Of a stretch of 33,593 bases of DNA, positions 1 through 7,717 are shown piece by piece. The stretch is taken from positions 1 to 33,593 of the forward strand of contig CAINFN010000046.1 in NCBI GenBank assembly GCA_903848125.1. Direction: 5' to 3'. The notes below the pieces were generated by a model. That model made no database searches, was not told where the DNA came from, and saw only the letters and a list, made by a program, of their open reading frames with translations. The first letter of the stretch is position 1, and each line of letters opens with the position of its first letter. The DNA comes from an uncultured Bacteroidota bacterium (GTDB taxonomy: Bacteria; Bacteroidota; Bacteroidia; Chitinophagales; Chitinophagaceae). Both the position numbers and the translations under genes were made by a program.

Positions 1-521
1 GACTTTTGCTCTGTCTCTTCAAGCACTAAATCGTTTTCTGTTAAATTAAAAGAATCTATGCCAAGATTAATTTGTGCATTCTTAATACATTCTGTTAATG
101 AAATATTTTCAATATTATCGCCAAAATTAAATGCTCTAAATTCTCCATTGCGTTCATCCCCTTGTCCTAATGTTTTTGTTTTGTGATTTCCTTTCCCTGC
201 TTTTTGCAAGTTTCCAAAAATATTGTTTAATGCTTGTTGTCTTATAGCTCTTTCTGTTTTAGAAGTAATTTTTGTTTCTCCAGTGCCGTCTTGCTTTATT
301 TCTTCTTTGATGTATCCTTTCTTTTTTAAATCTTCAATAAAATCGTCAATAGTATATTTCTCGTCGGTCAATTTATATTCCACATCTAGTTCTCTCATCC
401 AACTAATGGTTTCGTCAAAATCACCAGAGGTATGCACAATCAATTCCTTGAATATCTCAAACAATCTATCAAAGGGTGATTGATCTGGGGCTTCGTATGT
501 TTTAAATTGAAATCCTTTCAT
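1..521 (-). CDS. VWA-domain protein, N-terminal part (cut by window edge)
   Basis: A minus-strand reading frame opens at an ATG at 521 (MKGFQFKTYEAPDQSPF) and runs without a stop for 173 codons to the window edge, so its C-terminus lies outside. The ORF track omits it, presumably because no stop is visible. The N-terminal region (FDRLFEIFKELIVHTSGDFD, TIDDFIEDLKKKGYI, GDERNGEFRAFNFGD) resembles the conserved front part of Bacteroidota VWA (von Willebrand factor A) proteins that are usually encoded beside a MoxR/magnesium-chelatase-type AAA+ ATPase. The VWA/MIDAS domain itself would be in the missing part, so the family call rests on remembered similarity of the N-terminal region only. Function is unknown; partners in such pairs are thought to act as chaperone-like modules. 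Confidence 0.72.
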   Translation of the reverse strand, partial: MKGFQFKTYEAPDQSPFDRLFEIFKELIVHTSGDFDETISWMRELDVEYKLTDEKYTIDDFIEDLKKKGYIKEEIKQDGTGETKITSKTERAIRQQALNNIFGNLQKAGKGNHKTKTLGQGDERNGEFRAFNFGDNIENISLTECIKNAQINLGIDSFNLTENDLVLEETEQK

Positions 522-688
522 TGTTATATCTGTGTTACCTAATGTGTGGCTATAGTATGAATAAGGCTTACCAATTAGGCGGGTGTAAATTTACTTGTAA
601 AAACTCATTTTTTAGCAATTTGTTTAAGGCCAACACGGGCTAGGAGGCTGGATTTAAAAACAAACCAATTCGATTAACCAAGAACCCT

Positions 689-696
689 TATTTTTG
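689..696 (+). promoter_or_regulatory. Putative Bacteroidota -7 element for CDGSH gene
   Basis: TATTTTTG matches the Bacteroidota TAnnTTTG -7 consensus and lies about 19 bases before the ATG at 715. No convincing -33 element is seen. It overlaps the TTG codon that the ORF track uses as a start, which argues for the ATG at 715 as the true start. Confidence 0.4.
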
Positions 697-714
697 AAGC
701 CTAAAATACAAATT

Positions 715-939
715 ATGTCTACAAAAATTACCATTAACAATAACGGATCATTGAAAGTTGAAGGTGACTTTACGATTGAAGATCGCAGCGGAAATGCATA
801 CGATTTAGCGGGTAGAGAAGTCATTGGACTTTGTCGTTGCGGTTTAAGCAAAAATAAACCTTTTTGTGACGGAGCGCACAATGGTAATTTTACACACGAG
901 GCTACTGCCTTTGCACTTCCTCCTAAAAAAACAGTTTAA
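715..939 (+). CDS. CDGSH iron-sulfur domain protein
   Basis: A 74-residue protein with the CDGSH (mitoNEET-type) signature [16 protein letters not shown], which supplies three cysteines and one histidine to bind a [2Fe-2S] cluster. Bacterial members are small soluble iron-sulfur proteins linked to redox or iron handling; no partner is obvious here. The ORF track begins at a TTG at 694, but the ATG at 715 gives the natural N-terminus [13 protein letters not shown], and the TTG lies inside a likely promoter. The gene converges on the alcohol dehydrogenase, with a perfect hairpin between the stops. Family assignment is firm; the physiological role is not known. Confidence 0.9.
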   Translation: MSTKITINNNGSLKVEGDFTIEDRSGNAYDLAGREVIGLCRCGLSKNKPFCDGAHNGNFTHEATAFALPPKKTV

Positions 940-962
940 TATTTTAATATTGAAATAGTAGC

Positions 963-1004
963 TTGATCAATTACTTTAACTAATAAATTAAAGTAATTGA
1001 TCAA
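963..1004. terminator. Bidirectional hairpin between convergent genes
   Basis: A perfect 17-bp inverted repeat (TTGATCAATTACTTTAA and its complement) with an 8-base loop (CTAATAAA) lies between the stop codons of the CDGSH gene and the converging alcohol dehydrogenase. It is AT-rich and has no clean T-tract beyond the stem, so it is probably a two-way terminator or RNA 3'-end stabiliser. Confidence 0.6.
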
Positions 1005-1012
1005 ACTTGTAA

Positions 1013-2062
1013 TTAGCTTTTCAAGCTAGCTAAGTCAATTACAAAACGATACTTTACATCTCCTTTTAGCATTCTAGTATAAGCTTCGTTAATGTCTTGC
1101 ATTTTTATTATTTCAATATCTGAAACAATATTATGCTCGGCGCAATAATCAAGCATCTCTTGAGTTTCTTGCATTCCTCCAATACATGAGCCTATTACAC
1201 TTCGTCTATTGGTAACCAAAGAAAAAGGTTGCACTTTAGGAGATTCTATTGGAAGACCTACTACCATTAATTTTCCGTTGGTAGTTAATAAATTTAAATA
1301 AGTTGTAAAATCGTGATTGGCAGAAACGGCATCTAAGATGACATCAAAATAACTATTGTATTTTTTCATGGCGTCTGCATCGGTGCTAATTAAAAAATGA
1401 GTTGCACCTAATTTTTTTGCATCGGCTTCTTTAGAAGGTGAAGTACTTATTACCGTTACTTCTGCTCCAAATGAAACGGCGAATTTCACACCCATATGGC
1501 CTAGTCCACCTAATCCTACTACTGCCACTTTCATTCCCCTTTTCACGCCGGCAAATACTAAGGGAGAATAAGTAGTGATACCTGCACATAATAAAGGAGC
1601 CACTGCAGCTAAGTCTAATTTAGGGGAAACATGCAAAGTATATCTTTGGTCAACGACTATTTGTGTTGAGTATCCGCCCATGGTAATGCCCGAACCATTT
1701 CTTTCTTTGGCATTATAAGTTCCCGTCATGCCTTCGGCACAATATTGTTCTAAACTCTCTTGACAATTCTTACAAGTTCTGCAACTATCCACCATTACGC
1801 CCACACCTGCTAAATCACCTACTTTAAATTTACTTACGCTACTGCCCACCGCACTTACTTTTCCTACTATTTCATGCCCAGGTACCATTGGGTAAACAGA
1901 ACCGCCCCATTCATTTTTTGCTTGATGTAAATCGCTATGGCAAACACCACAATATAAAATTTCAACTTGAACATCATGCGCTCCTAAAGTTCTTCTATCA
2001 AAGGAATAGGTTTCTAAAGGAGTGGTTGCACTTAATGCTGCGTAGGATTTAGTATTGGGCAT
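1013..2062 (-). CDS. Zinc-dependent NAD(P)H alcohol dehydrogenase (YahK/CAD type)
   Basis: A 349-residue medium-chain dehydrogenase, probably cytosolic and NADP-dependent, reducing aldehydes to alcohols or the reverse. Catalytic-zinc motifs are CGVCHSDLHQ near residue 37 and the PGHEIVGKV region. Structural zinc is bound by the cysteines in SCRTCKNCQESLEQYC. The nucleotide-binding loop is VVGLGGLGHMGVKF. Overall layout and length match E. coli YahK and the cinnamyl-alcohol-dehydrogenase group, which act on broad aldehyde ranges. The ATG start at 2062 sits directly before a normal N-terminus. It lies 76 bases beyond the end of the upstream peroxidase gene on the same strand; a functional link is not evident. 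The exact substrate cannot be read from sequence. Confidence 0.93.
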   Translation of the reverse strand: MPNTKSYAALSATTPLETYSFDRRTLGAHDVQVEILYCGVCHSDLHQAKNEWGGSVYPMVPGHEIVGKVSAVGSSVSKFKVGDLAGVGVMVDSCRTCKNCQESLEQYCAEGMTGTYNAKERNGSGITMGGYSTQIVVDQRYTLHVSPKLDLAAVAPLLCAGITTYSPLVFAGVKRGMKVAVVGLGGLGHMGVKFAVSFGAEVTVISTSPSKEADAKKLGATHFLISTDADAMKKYNSYFDVILDAVSANHDFTTYLNLLTTNGKLMVVGLPIESPKVQPFSLVTNRRSVIGSCIGGMQETQEMLDYCAEHNIVSDIEIIKMQDINEAYTRMLKGDVKYRFVIDLASLKS

Positions 2063-2138
2063 AATTTTTTATTTTAAGTGCTAAAGTTAAGTAGGTATTT
2101 AGACACCACCCCAATTTGTTTTTAAATTATAAATTTAT

Positions 2139-3393
2139 TTAAGGTGTTAAAAAAGGATTACCCCATTTCTTATCAACATAAACGGATGTACCGGCTAGTG
2201 TTTTTATAAATGCTATAACAGCATCCGTTTCGTCTGTGGTTAAATTTAATTGTTGTCCAACATTATTTGGTTTTAACCTGGCATCCAAGTTGGTGTTTCT
2301 TGGATTGGCAGGGATAGTATTGTAATGGCCCATGACTGCTCGTAAACTATTAAAAACCCCGGTGTGCATCATGCGACTATTCACTGTACCATCTGTTTTG
2401 GTAAGGTCTCTTAAAGAAGGTGCTCTTGTATCATTCAATTCTATATTATTGCTTCCAACAATGCCAATGATTCCATTGTTTCTTGAATTAGGATCAATAT
2501 CAAATTCAGGTGCATTGTGACATCCATTACAGCCTACACCACCTGTAATTCTTAGCCCACTTGCATTAAAAACAGGGGGTGTTAAAAAAAGGTTTTTTCC
2601 TGTATTTTCAATAGTAGTGAAATTCGGAAATGCATCATTATCGTTTCTTACTTGTGCTCTTCCTACATCATACTTTGAATCAAATGATTGGATGCTTCTT
2701 ACAAATTGCGCCAATGATTCTTGAAGTCTAGACTCTGTTACAATGGTATCTCCATATACAAATTTGAATAGCTCATTGTAATAATTAATCTTCGAAAGTT
2801 TAGCTAATAAAGTTGACATATTTCCTCTGCCACTTAAACCACTAAAACCCATCTCTAAATGATCTTGAATAGGCATAGTTGTTTGAATCTCTAAGGAAGC
2901 TGCTCTTTCATTCCAAAAGAATTTATTTTCTTTAGCAAATCTTGTGTTAATTAGGCGCATTGAATGCCTTACTGTTAAACCTCCTTCCACCCCATTGCTC
3001 ACTAATGCAGTATCGCTAAAAGCAAAGTTTTGTTTATGGCAACTTCCACATGAAATGGTATTATTTGTGCTTAAATTTTTATCATAAAAGAGGACTCTCC
3101 CTAAGGTTGCTTTTTGATTGGTAATGGCATTATTTCCTGTGTTGTCCTTTAAAATATAAGTTGGTTTGGATTGATTGGCATAATTGAGCAAATTAGTAGG
3201 GTCGATATTGGTTCCAAATGCTAGTTTAGTTGCTGCATAGGTCAATAACAACCACGACAGGTAATTTGCTAGGCGCTTTATTATCAACCACAGTATTATT
3301 TAAGGAAGTGCTTAGGGTGTCGCTTTTTGAACAACTTACTATCAACCCAACTACAATAAATAGGGCAAATTGGGAAAGGCTAATTTTTTTCAT
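2139..3393 (-). CDS. Di-haem cytochrome c peroxidase (MauG/CCP family), frameshifted near N-terminus
   Basis: The body (track ORF from 3287, TTG start) has two c-type haem motifs, CGSCH near residue 80 and CNGCH near residue 253, in the MauG/bacterial cytochrome-c peroxidase layout. The family reduces H2O2 in the periplasm using electrons from small cytochromes. The track start is not natural: upstream in another frame an ATG at 3393 encodes a lipoprotein signal, MKKISLSQFALFIVVGLIVSC, that runs about 55 codons before stopping. Deleting one base of the GG at 3240/3241 joins leader and body into a 417-residue protein (VIDYAATKLAF across the junction). The intact form would be an outer- or inner-membrane lipoprotein. 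The frameshift may be a real mutation or a sequencing error. Confidence 0.85.
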
Positions 3394-3539
3394 ATAAATA
3401 GGTTTAAGTTATTCGTATATGTTTTAATGCTCATAGGACTTAGGAGTTTAATAAAGGTTTAATGAATAATTTTTTCTTTAACTTTTTTTTAGGAAATAGG
3501 CTGCTCGAAAAGGCACTTAGGGCTTAGCTTTAAAATAAG

Positions 3540-3547
3540 TATATTTG
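3540..3547 (+). promoter_or_regulatory. Putative -7 element for the Omp85-like gene
   Basis: TATATTTG is an exact match to TAnnTTTG, 31 bases before the ATG at 3579 in the 185-base gap shared with the divergent peroxidase gene. No clear -33 partner was found. The rest of that gap is AT-rich with no other feature I can name. Confidence 0.45.
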
Positions 3548-3578
3548 CATCATTATTAGCAGTTTACACTCCTCAAAT

Positions 3579-4832
3579 ATGAAGCTTCATTTACAAAAAA
3601 TTAGTATACTCCTTTTTGTCATTCTTTCTTTTAAAGGGTATGCCCAGGATAGTACTCTAGTAAAAAGCCCCCTACATAAAAAAAATATATTCACCCTTGG
3701 TTTATACAAACAACCAGGTATAGATTCCATGGTAGATTTTGTAGATGGAATTTATCGCGTCTTAAATATAACTAAACCTAGGGGGATGGATCAAAAGCTA
3801 AACAAGTATCATCTTGCTTTTGTTCCTGGTGTGGAATATAGCTTAGCTACTGGGTTTGCTACTTCAATTAATGCCGATATTATTTTGCCCTATAAAAACC
3901 CAAAAGACAATCAATCTATTATATTTTCGGAATTAAAATATACCCAAAACAAACAAATTATTTCTCAGCTGGCTTCTAATCTTTGGCTCAATAACAATCA
4001 ATACAATATCACCACCAACTGGTCTTATTTAAAATATCCTCAAATTGATTTTGGATTAGGTTCAAATAGTACTCTTAATTTACTTGATAGTATAGATTAT
4101 TCTTATTTGAAATTACATCAATCTTTTTTGAAAAGAATTGCACCTAATTTATATTTTGGCCCCGGCTTAAACATAGACTACTACTGGAATATAGTAGACA
4201 CTACTAAAAAAAATAAACCTGTAGTTGGTTTTAATGAGTATGGGTTTACAAAACATTCCAATTCGGTAGGGTTGCTATTAAATCTTTTATATGATACCAG
4301 AAAATCATTGGTGAATCCTGTTGCCAATAGTAGTTTTTTAAATATTATTTATAGAGATAACTTAACTTTTTTAGGAACGGATGCCCCTTCGCAAACTTTA
4401 TTATTTGATTATAGAATGTATTTACCTTTCCTAAAAGGAAGTAAAAATATTTTAGCTTTTTGGTCTTACAATATTTTCACACTTGCAGGCAAACAAGCCT
4501 ATTTAGACTTACCTGCTACTGCATCAGATACCTATGGTAATTTTGGTAGAGGGTATATTCAAGGAAGATTTAGGGGAGATAAATTGATGTATGCAGAATC
4601 GGAATATCGTTTTGGCATTACAGAAAATGGTTTTTTAGGCGGGGTAGTTTTTGCCAATATGCAAAGCTTGTCGGAGCGCCAAGGGAAACCTATACAATCT
4701 TTATTGCCTGGGTACGGAGCGGGTATCCGAATTAAATTAAATAAACACTCCAATACTAATATAGCCATTGACTATGGGATGGGTCAAGGGGGTTCCAAAG
4801 GAATTTTTATGAACTTGGGTGAAGTGTTTTAA
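3579..4832 (+). CDS. Outer-membrane barrel protein, BamA/TamA (Omp85) C-terminal-domain family
   Basis: A 417-residue secreted protein with a signal peptide (MKLHLQKISILLFVILSFKGYAQ, cleavage probably after YAQ). The body reads as alternating beta strands, with the surface-antigen hallmarks NSVGLLLNLLYDTRKS and RGYIQGRFRGDKLMYAE, and a final strand GIFMNLGEVF ending in phenylalanine, as barrel proteins do. There is no room for a POTRA array, so it is a barrel-only Omp85 relative rather than BamA itself. Its role may be lipid or small-molecule passage; the family does not fix the substrate. A TAnnTTTG promoter lies upstream and the metallophosphoesterase follows after 32 bases, suggesting co-transcription. 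Confidence 0.85.
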   Translation: MKLHLQKISILLFVILSFKGYAQDSTLVKSPLHKKNIFTLGLYKQPGIDSMVDFVDGIYRVLNITKPRGMDQKLNKYHLAFVPGVEYSLATGFATSINADIILPYKNPKDNQSIIFSELKYTQNKQIISQLASNLWLNNNQYNITTNWSYLKYPQIDFGLGSNSTLNLLDSIDYSYLKLHQSFLKRIAPNLYFGPGLNIDYYWNIVDTTKKNKPVVGFNEYGFTKHSNSVGLLLNLLYDTRKSLVNPVANSSFLNIIYRDNLTFLGTDAPSQTLLFDYRMYLPFLKGSKNILAFWSYNIFTLAGKQAYLDLPATASDTYGNFGRGYIQGRFRGDKLMYAESEYRFGITENGFLGGVVFANMQSLSERQGKPIQSLLPGYGAGIRIKLNKHSNTNIAIDYGMGQGGSKGIFMNLGEVF

Positions 4833-4864
4833 AATTTGTATTTTTAGTCAATAATAATTTTTGT

Positions 4865-5704
4865 ATGACTACCAACCAACTTCCCATTGATTCTCGCAGA
4901 AAATTTATTAAGAACATCTCTTTGGCTTCTGCTTTTTTTCTTACCGGAAAAATTTCAAAATTAAGCGCTGAGGAAGTGATGCTTTATCAAAAGCAAGTTC
5001 AGTTGCGTTTTATAGTGGCATCAGATGCACATTATGGTCAACCCAATACACCCTATGAGCAAATGATGGACACCATTACCCAGCACATTAATTTATTTCA
5101 TCAACACAGTCCTTTAGATTTTTGTGTAATGAATGGAGATTTAATACACAATGAAAAAAGCTTTTTACCACAAGTGAAGTCCAAACTGGGTAGTTTAAAT
5201 ATGCCTTATTATGTTACGCGAGGAAATCATGATATGGTTGCTTCTGACTATTGGGAACAAGTTTGGGGTACTCCTTTAAATCATGATGTTACAATAAAAA
5301 ACAATGCCATCTTATTAGGGGATACCTCCAATGAACAAGGTACTTATGTATCTCCTGATTTAAATTGGCTGGCGAATAAATTAGAAGCGCATCAAGACAA
5401 AAAAAATTGTTTGATTTTTATTCATATTCCTCAAGCAAAATGGACTGCCAATGGTATTGATACCCCTGCAGTATTTGACATCATTAAAAAGTATCCTAAT
5501 GTAAAAGCTGTTTTTCATGGACATGAGCATGATCAAGATGGCTTTAAAATGGTTGAAAAAGTACCTTATATATTTGATGCGCACATTGGAGGCAACTGGG
5601 GTACGCCGTATAAAGGATTTAGAGTAGTGGAACTAATGAAGGACAATACGATGATTACTTATATGATGAACCCTACTGAGCAATTAAATGAACTTAGTTT
5701 TTAA
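4865..5704 (+). CDS. Calcineurin-like metallophosphoesterase with Tat-type signal
   Basis: A 279-residue exported phosphoesterase. The N-terminus has a twin-arginine motif (SRRKFIKN) followed by a hydrophobic stretch, so Tat export after folding and metal loading is likely. Dimetal-site motifs appear in order: SDAHYG near residue 55, NGDLIHNE, GNHD, FIHIP and FHGHEH. The substrate is unknown; relatives cleave phosphomonoesters or phosphodiesters such as nucleotides or lipid headgroups. It probably shares a transcript with the barrel gene upstream. Its last 11 bases overlap the 3' end of the converging VF530-type gene. Confidence 0.88.
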   Translation: MTTNQLPIDSRRKFIKNISLASAFFLTGKISKLSAEEVMLYQKQVQLRFIVASDAHYGQPNTPYEQMMDTITQHINLFHQHSPLDFCVMNGDLIHNEKSFLPQVKSKLGSLNMPYYVTRGNHDMVASDYWEQVWGTPLNHDVTIKNNAILLGDTSNEQGTYVSPDLNWLANKLEAHQDKKNCLIFIHIPQAKWTANGIDTPAVFDIIKKYPNVKAVFHGHEHDQDGFKMVEKVPYIFDAHIGGNWGTPYKGFRVVELMKDNTMITYMMNPTEQLNELSF

Positions 5705-5912
5705 TCATTCTTATATACAATTGCTCCACTTTGGTTCTTGCCCAGGGGGTTTTGCGTAAAAATTTTAAACTGGATTGAATGCTTGGATTGCTATTAAAAC
5801 AATTGATAGGGATGTGTTGCCCCAAATCCTCCCAGCCAAAATAGGCTACTAGCTCAGTAACGATTATTTCGAGTGTTTTTCCATGTAAAGGATCCTTGGA
5901 AGCTTGTTGCAT
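5694..5912 (-). CDS. VF530-family (DUF2132) DNA-binding protein
   Basis: A 72-residue protein matching the VF530/DUF2132 family in length and motifs: LHGKTLEIIVTELVAYFGWE, INCFNSNPSIQSSLKFLRKTPWAR. Family members adopt a small helical fold reported to bind DNA; the physiological role is unclear. The ORF track starts at a TTG (5918), but the next in-frame ATG at 5912 gives MQQASKDPLHG, the usual family N-terminus, so I use that. The stop lies inside the converging phosphoesterase gene (11-bp overlap), and the start is only 25 bases from the divergent pseudouridine synthase start. Confidence 0.88.
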   Translation of the reverse strand: MQQASKDPLHGKTLEIIVTELVAYFGWEDLGQHIPINCFNSNPSIQSSLKFLRKTPWARTKVEQLYIRMIKN

Positions 5913-5937
5913 ATGCAATATTAAGTAATTTGCCGCT

Positions 5938-6537
5938 ATGCAGCCACATCGATATTTTGTTGTTTATAAACCAGTCAATATGGTTTCTCAATTTGTGAGT
6001 TCTCATGATGTTCCATTATTAAATAAATTAAACTTTGTTTTTCCCGAAGGCACTCACGCAATAGGACGATTAGATCAAAATTCAGAAGGCATTTTATTGC
6101 TAACAACCAATAAAAAAATAACAAAGCTTTTATTTCAAGCTGTTGTACCTCATCTTCGAACTTATTTGGTGCAAGTAAAAAATAAAGTAGTACCTGATAC
6201 CATTAAAAAATTGGCCAATGGGATAGAAATCAGTGCGCCCAATGGAACCGTTTATAAAACAACGCCTTGTTTGATAAAATTAGTCAATCAGCCAATGGGT
6301 TTAGCTGAAGTAGAAAATCCATTACACCCAAATGTGCAAACTAGCTGGTTGGAGATTACTTTAACCGAAGGTAGATTTCATCAAGTACGTAAAATGGTGG
6401 CAGCCGTTAACCACAAATGTATTCGCTTAATTAGAACATCCATTGAAGAAATAAAAATAGAAGCTATGAAGCCAGGTGATGTAATTGAAATGGATGAGGC
6501 CCTATTTTACAAGAAGCTATATTTGCTTGCAAAATAA
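5938..6537 (+). CDS. rluE: 23S rRNA pseudouridine synthase, RluE-like (RsuA/RluB/E/F family)
   Basis: A 199-residue pseudouridine synthase lacking an S4 domain, as in RluE. The catalytic-aspartate motif is AIGRLDQNSEGILLLTTN near residue 40, and the C-terminal part has TSWLEITLTEGRFHQVRKM and CIRLIRTSI, both standard for the RsuA-like branch. It isomerises a uridine in rRNA; RluE targets U2457 of E. coli 23S rRNA, but the exact target here is inferred from similarity. ATG start at 5938 follows a gap of only 25 bases from the divergent VF530-type gene, so its promoter must overlap that gene's start. Confidence 0.87.
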   Translation: MQPHRYFVVYKPVNMVSQFVSSHDVPLLNKLNFVFPEGTHAIGRLDQNSEGILLLTTNKKITKLLFQAVVPHLRTYLVQVKNKVVPDTIKKLANGIEISAPNGTVYKTTPCLIKLVNQPMGLAEVENPLHPNVQTSWLEITLTEGRFHQVRKMVAAVNHKCIRLIRTSIEEIKIEAMKPGDVIEMDEALFYKKLYLLAK

Positions 6538-6545
6538 TTTGTACA

Positions 6546-6573
6546 TTTAAGTTTACTAGGGTTAAAACTTAAA
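6546..6573. repeat. AT-rich inverted repeat between rluE-like and serine hydrolase genes
   Basis: TTTAAGTTT and AAACTTAAA form a perfect 9-bp stem around a 10-base loop just after the pseudouridine synthase stop. It has no T-tract and is AT-only except for one pair, so it could be a weak terminator or an operator for the following gene. Confidence 0.3.
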
Positions 6574-6599
6574 TAAACCAAATTTCAAATTGAATTTTT

Positions 6600-7712
6600 A
6601 TGATGACAAAGTTTAAATCAGGTGCAGCTTTTTTGATTCCTAATTTTATTTTAATTCTTTTTTTATTTTGTAACCTTTATTCTTATGGGCAAATAAATTA
6701 TGAAAAAGCAGATGAGGTAGTTAGTAACCTAGTAACTAAAAATAAATTCAGTGGGGTAGTATTAATAGCAGAAAGCGGTAAAATAAAATTCGAAAAAGCA
6801 TATGGCTTTAGGGATTATTCAAATCAAACTCCATTAAATACAAGTACCATTTTTGAATTGGCATCGGTGAGCAAACAGTTTACTGCTATGACCATTATGA
6901 TGCTTCATGAAAAAGGATTGTTAAATTATGATGATTTAGTTGAAAAGTATATTAGCATACCCTACAAAGGCATTACCATTAGGCAATTACTTACCCATAC
7001 CAGCGGATTACCAGATTATCAAACCATTATGGACGAAAATTGGGACAAGTCAAAAGTGGCTGGCAATAAAGATATTATTGAGTACTTGAATAAATATGCA
7101 CCGCCTAAATTGTTTGAGCCAGGCGCTCAATACTTATATAGTAATACAGGGTATGTTCTTTTAGGAAGTATTACTGAGAAAGTAAGCGGCAGAGATTTTA
7201 TTGAATTTTGTAAGACAGAAATTTTTGATAAGCTAAAAATGAAAAGTACAGCTATAAGAACTTTGGAAGAAAAAGCGGCCATTAAAAATTTTGCTTTAGG
7301 ACATGTTTATGTTGAGGACAAAAAAGCATATATAAGAGCTGATTCATTCCCCTCCTCTAATTATACCATTTGGTTAGGTAATAGAAAAGGGCCAGGTAGG
7401 ATAAGTTCTACCGCAGAAGATTTATTAAAATGGGATCAAGCATTGTATTCAAATAGATTAATTAGTCAATCAACCTTAGCAGAAGCTTATAAGCCAATGG
7501 TTTTAAACAATGGAACTATTTCAAATTATGGATTTGGCTGGGAATTAAGACCTAAAGAAAACATTGTTTGGCACAATGGAGATAACCCGGGTTATAAAAC
7601 CATCATCATTCGTTTTTTAAAACCAAAAACAACATTGCTTATACTTTGTAATAACGCTACAGATGAATTTGAAAACCTTACAGCTGCTTTAAAAGCCTCC
7701 ATCCCTTTTTGA
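6600..7712 (+). CDS. Secreted serine hydrolase, class C beta-lactamase-like
   Basis: A 370-residue protein with an N-terminal hydrophobic signal (FLIPNFILILFLFCNLYSYG). The serine beta-lactamase/DD-peptidase fold motifs are present: SxxK as SVSK at residues 89-92, YxN as YSN at 180-182, and a KTG-box equivalent HNGDNPG near the C-terminus. Such proteins include esterases, D-amino-peptidases and peptidoglycan hydrolases as well as beta-lactamases, so no antibiotic resistance should be assumed. It starts with two adjacent ATG codons; either may be used. It converges on ppx with only 5 bases between stops. Confidence 0.88.
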   Translation: MMTKFKSGAAFLIPNFILILFLFCNLYSYGQINYEKADEVVSNLVTKNKFSGVVLIAESGKIKFEKAYGFRDYSNQTPLNTSTIFELASVSKQFTAMTIMMLHEKGLLNYDDLVEKYISIPYKGITIRQLLTHTSGLPDYQTIMDENWDKSKVAGNKDIIEYLNKYAPPKLFEPGAQYLYSNTGYVLLGSITEKVSGRDFIEFCKTEIFDKLKMKSTAIRTLEEKAAIKNFALGHVYVEDKKAYIRADSFPSSNYTIWLGNRKGPGRISSTAEDLLKWDQALYSNRLISQSTLAEAYKPMVLNNGTISNYGFGWELRPKENIVWHNGDNPGYKTIIIRFLKPKTTLLILCNNATDEFENLTAALKASIPF

Positions 7713-7717
7713 TTGTA

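Noticed and set aside
223-483. Track ORF of 86 residues on the plus strand
   Set aside because: It is antisense to the VWA-protein gene, whose frame has clear family-like sequence; the 86-residue product has no recognisable features.
654-881. Track ORF of 75 residues antisense to the CDGSH gene
   Set aside because: Shadow of the CDGSH coding frame, no independent motif.
6600-7712. Beta-lactam resistance gene call
   Set aside because: SxxK/YxN motifs are shared by esterases and peptidases; nothing specific to beta-lactamases is visible, and the same holds for 13047-14339.
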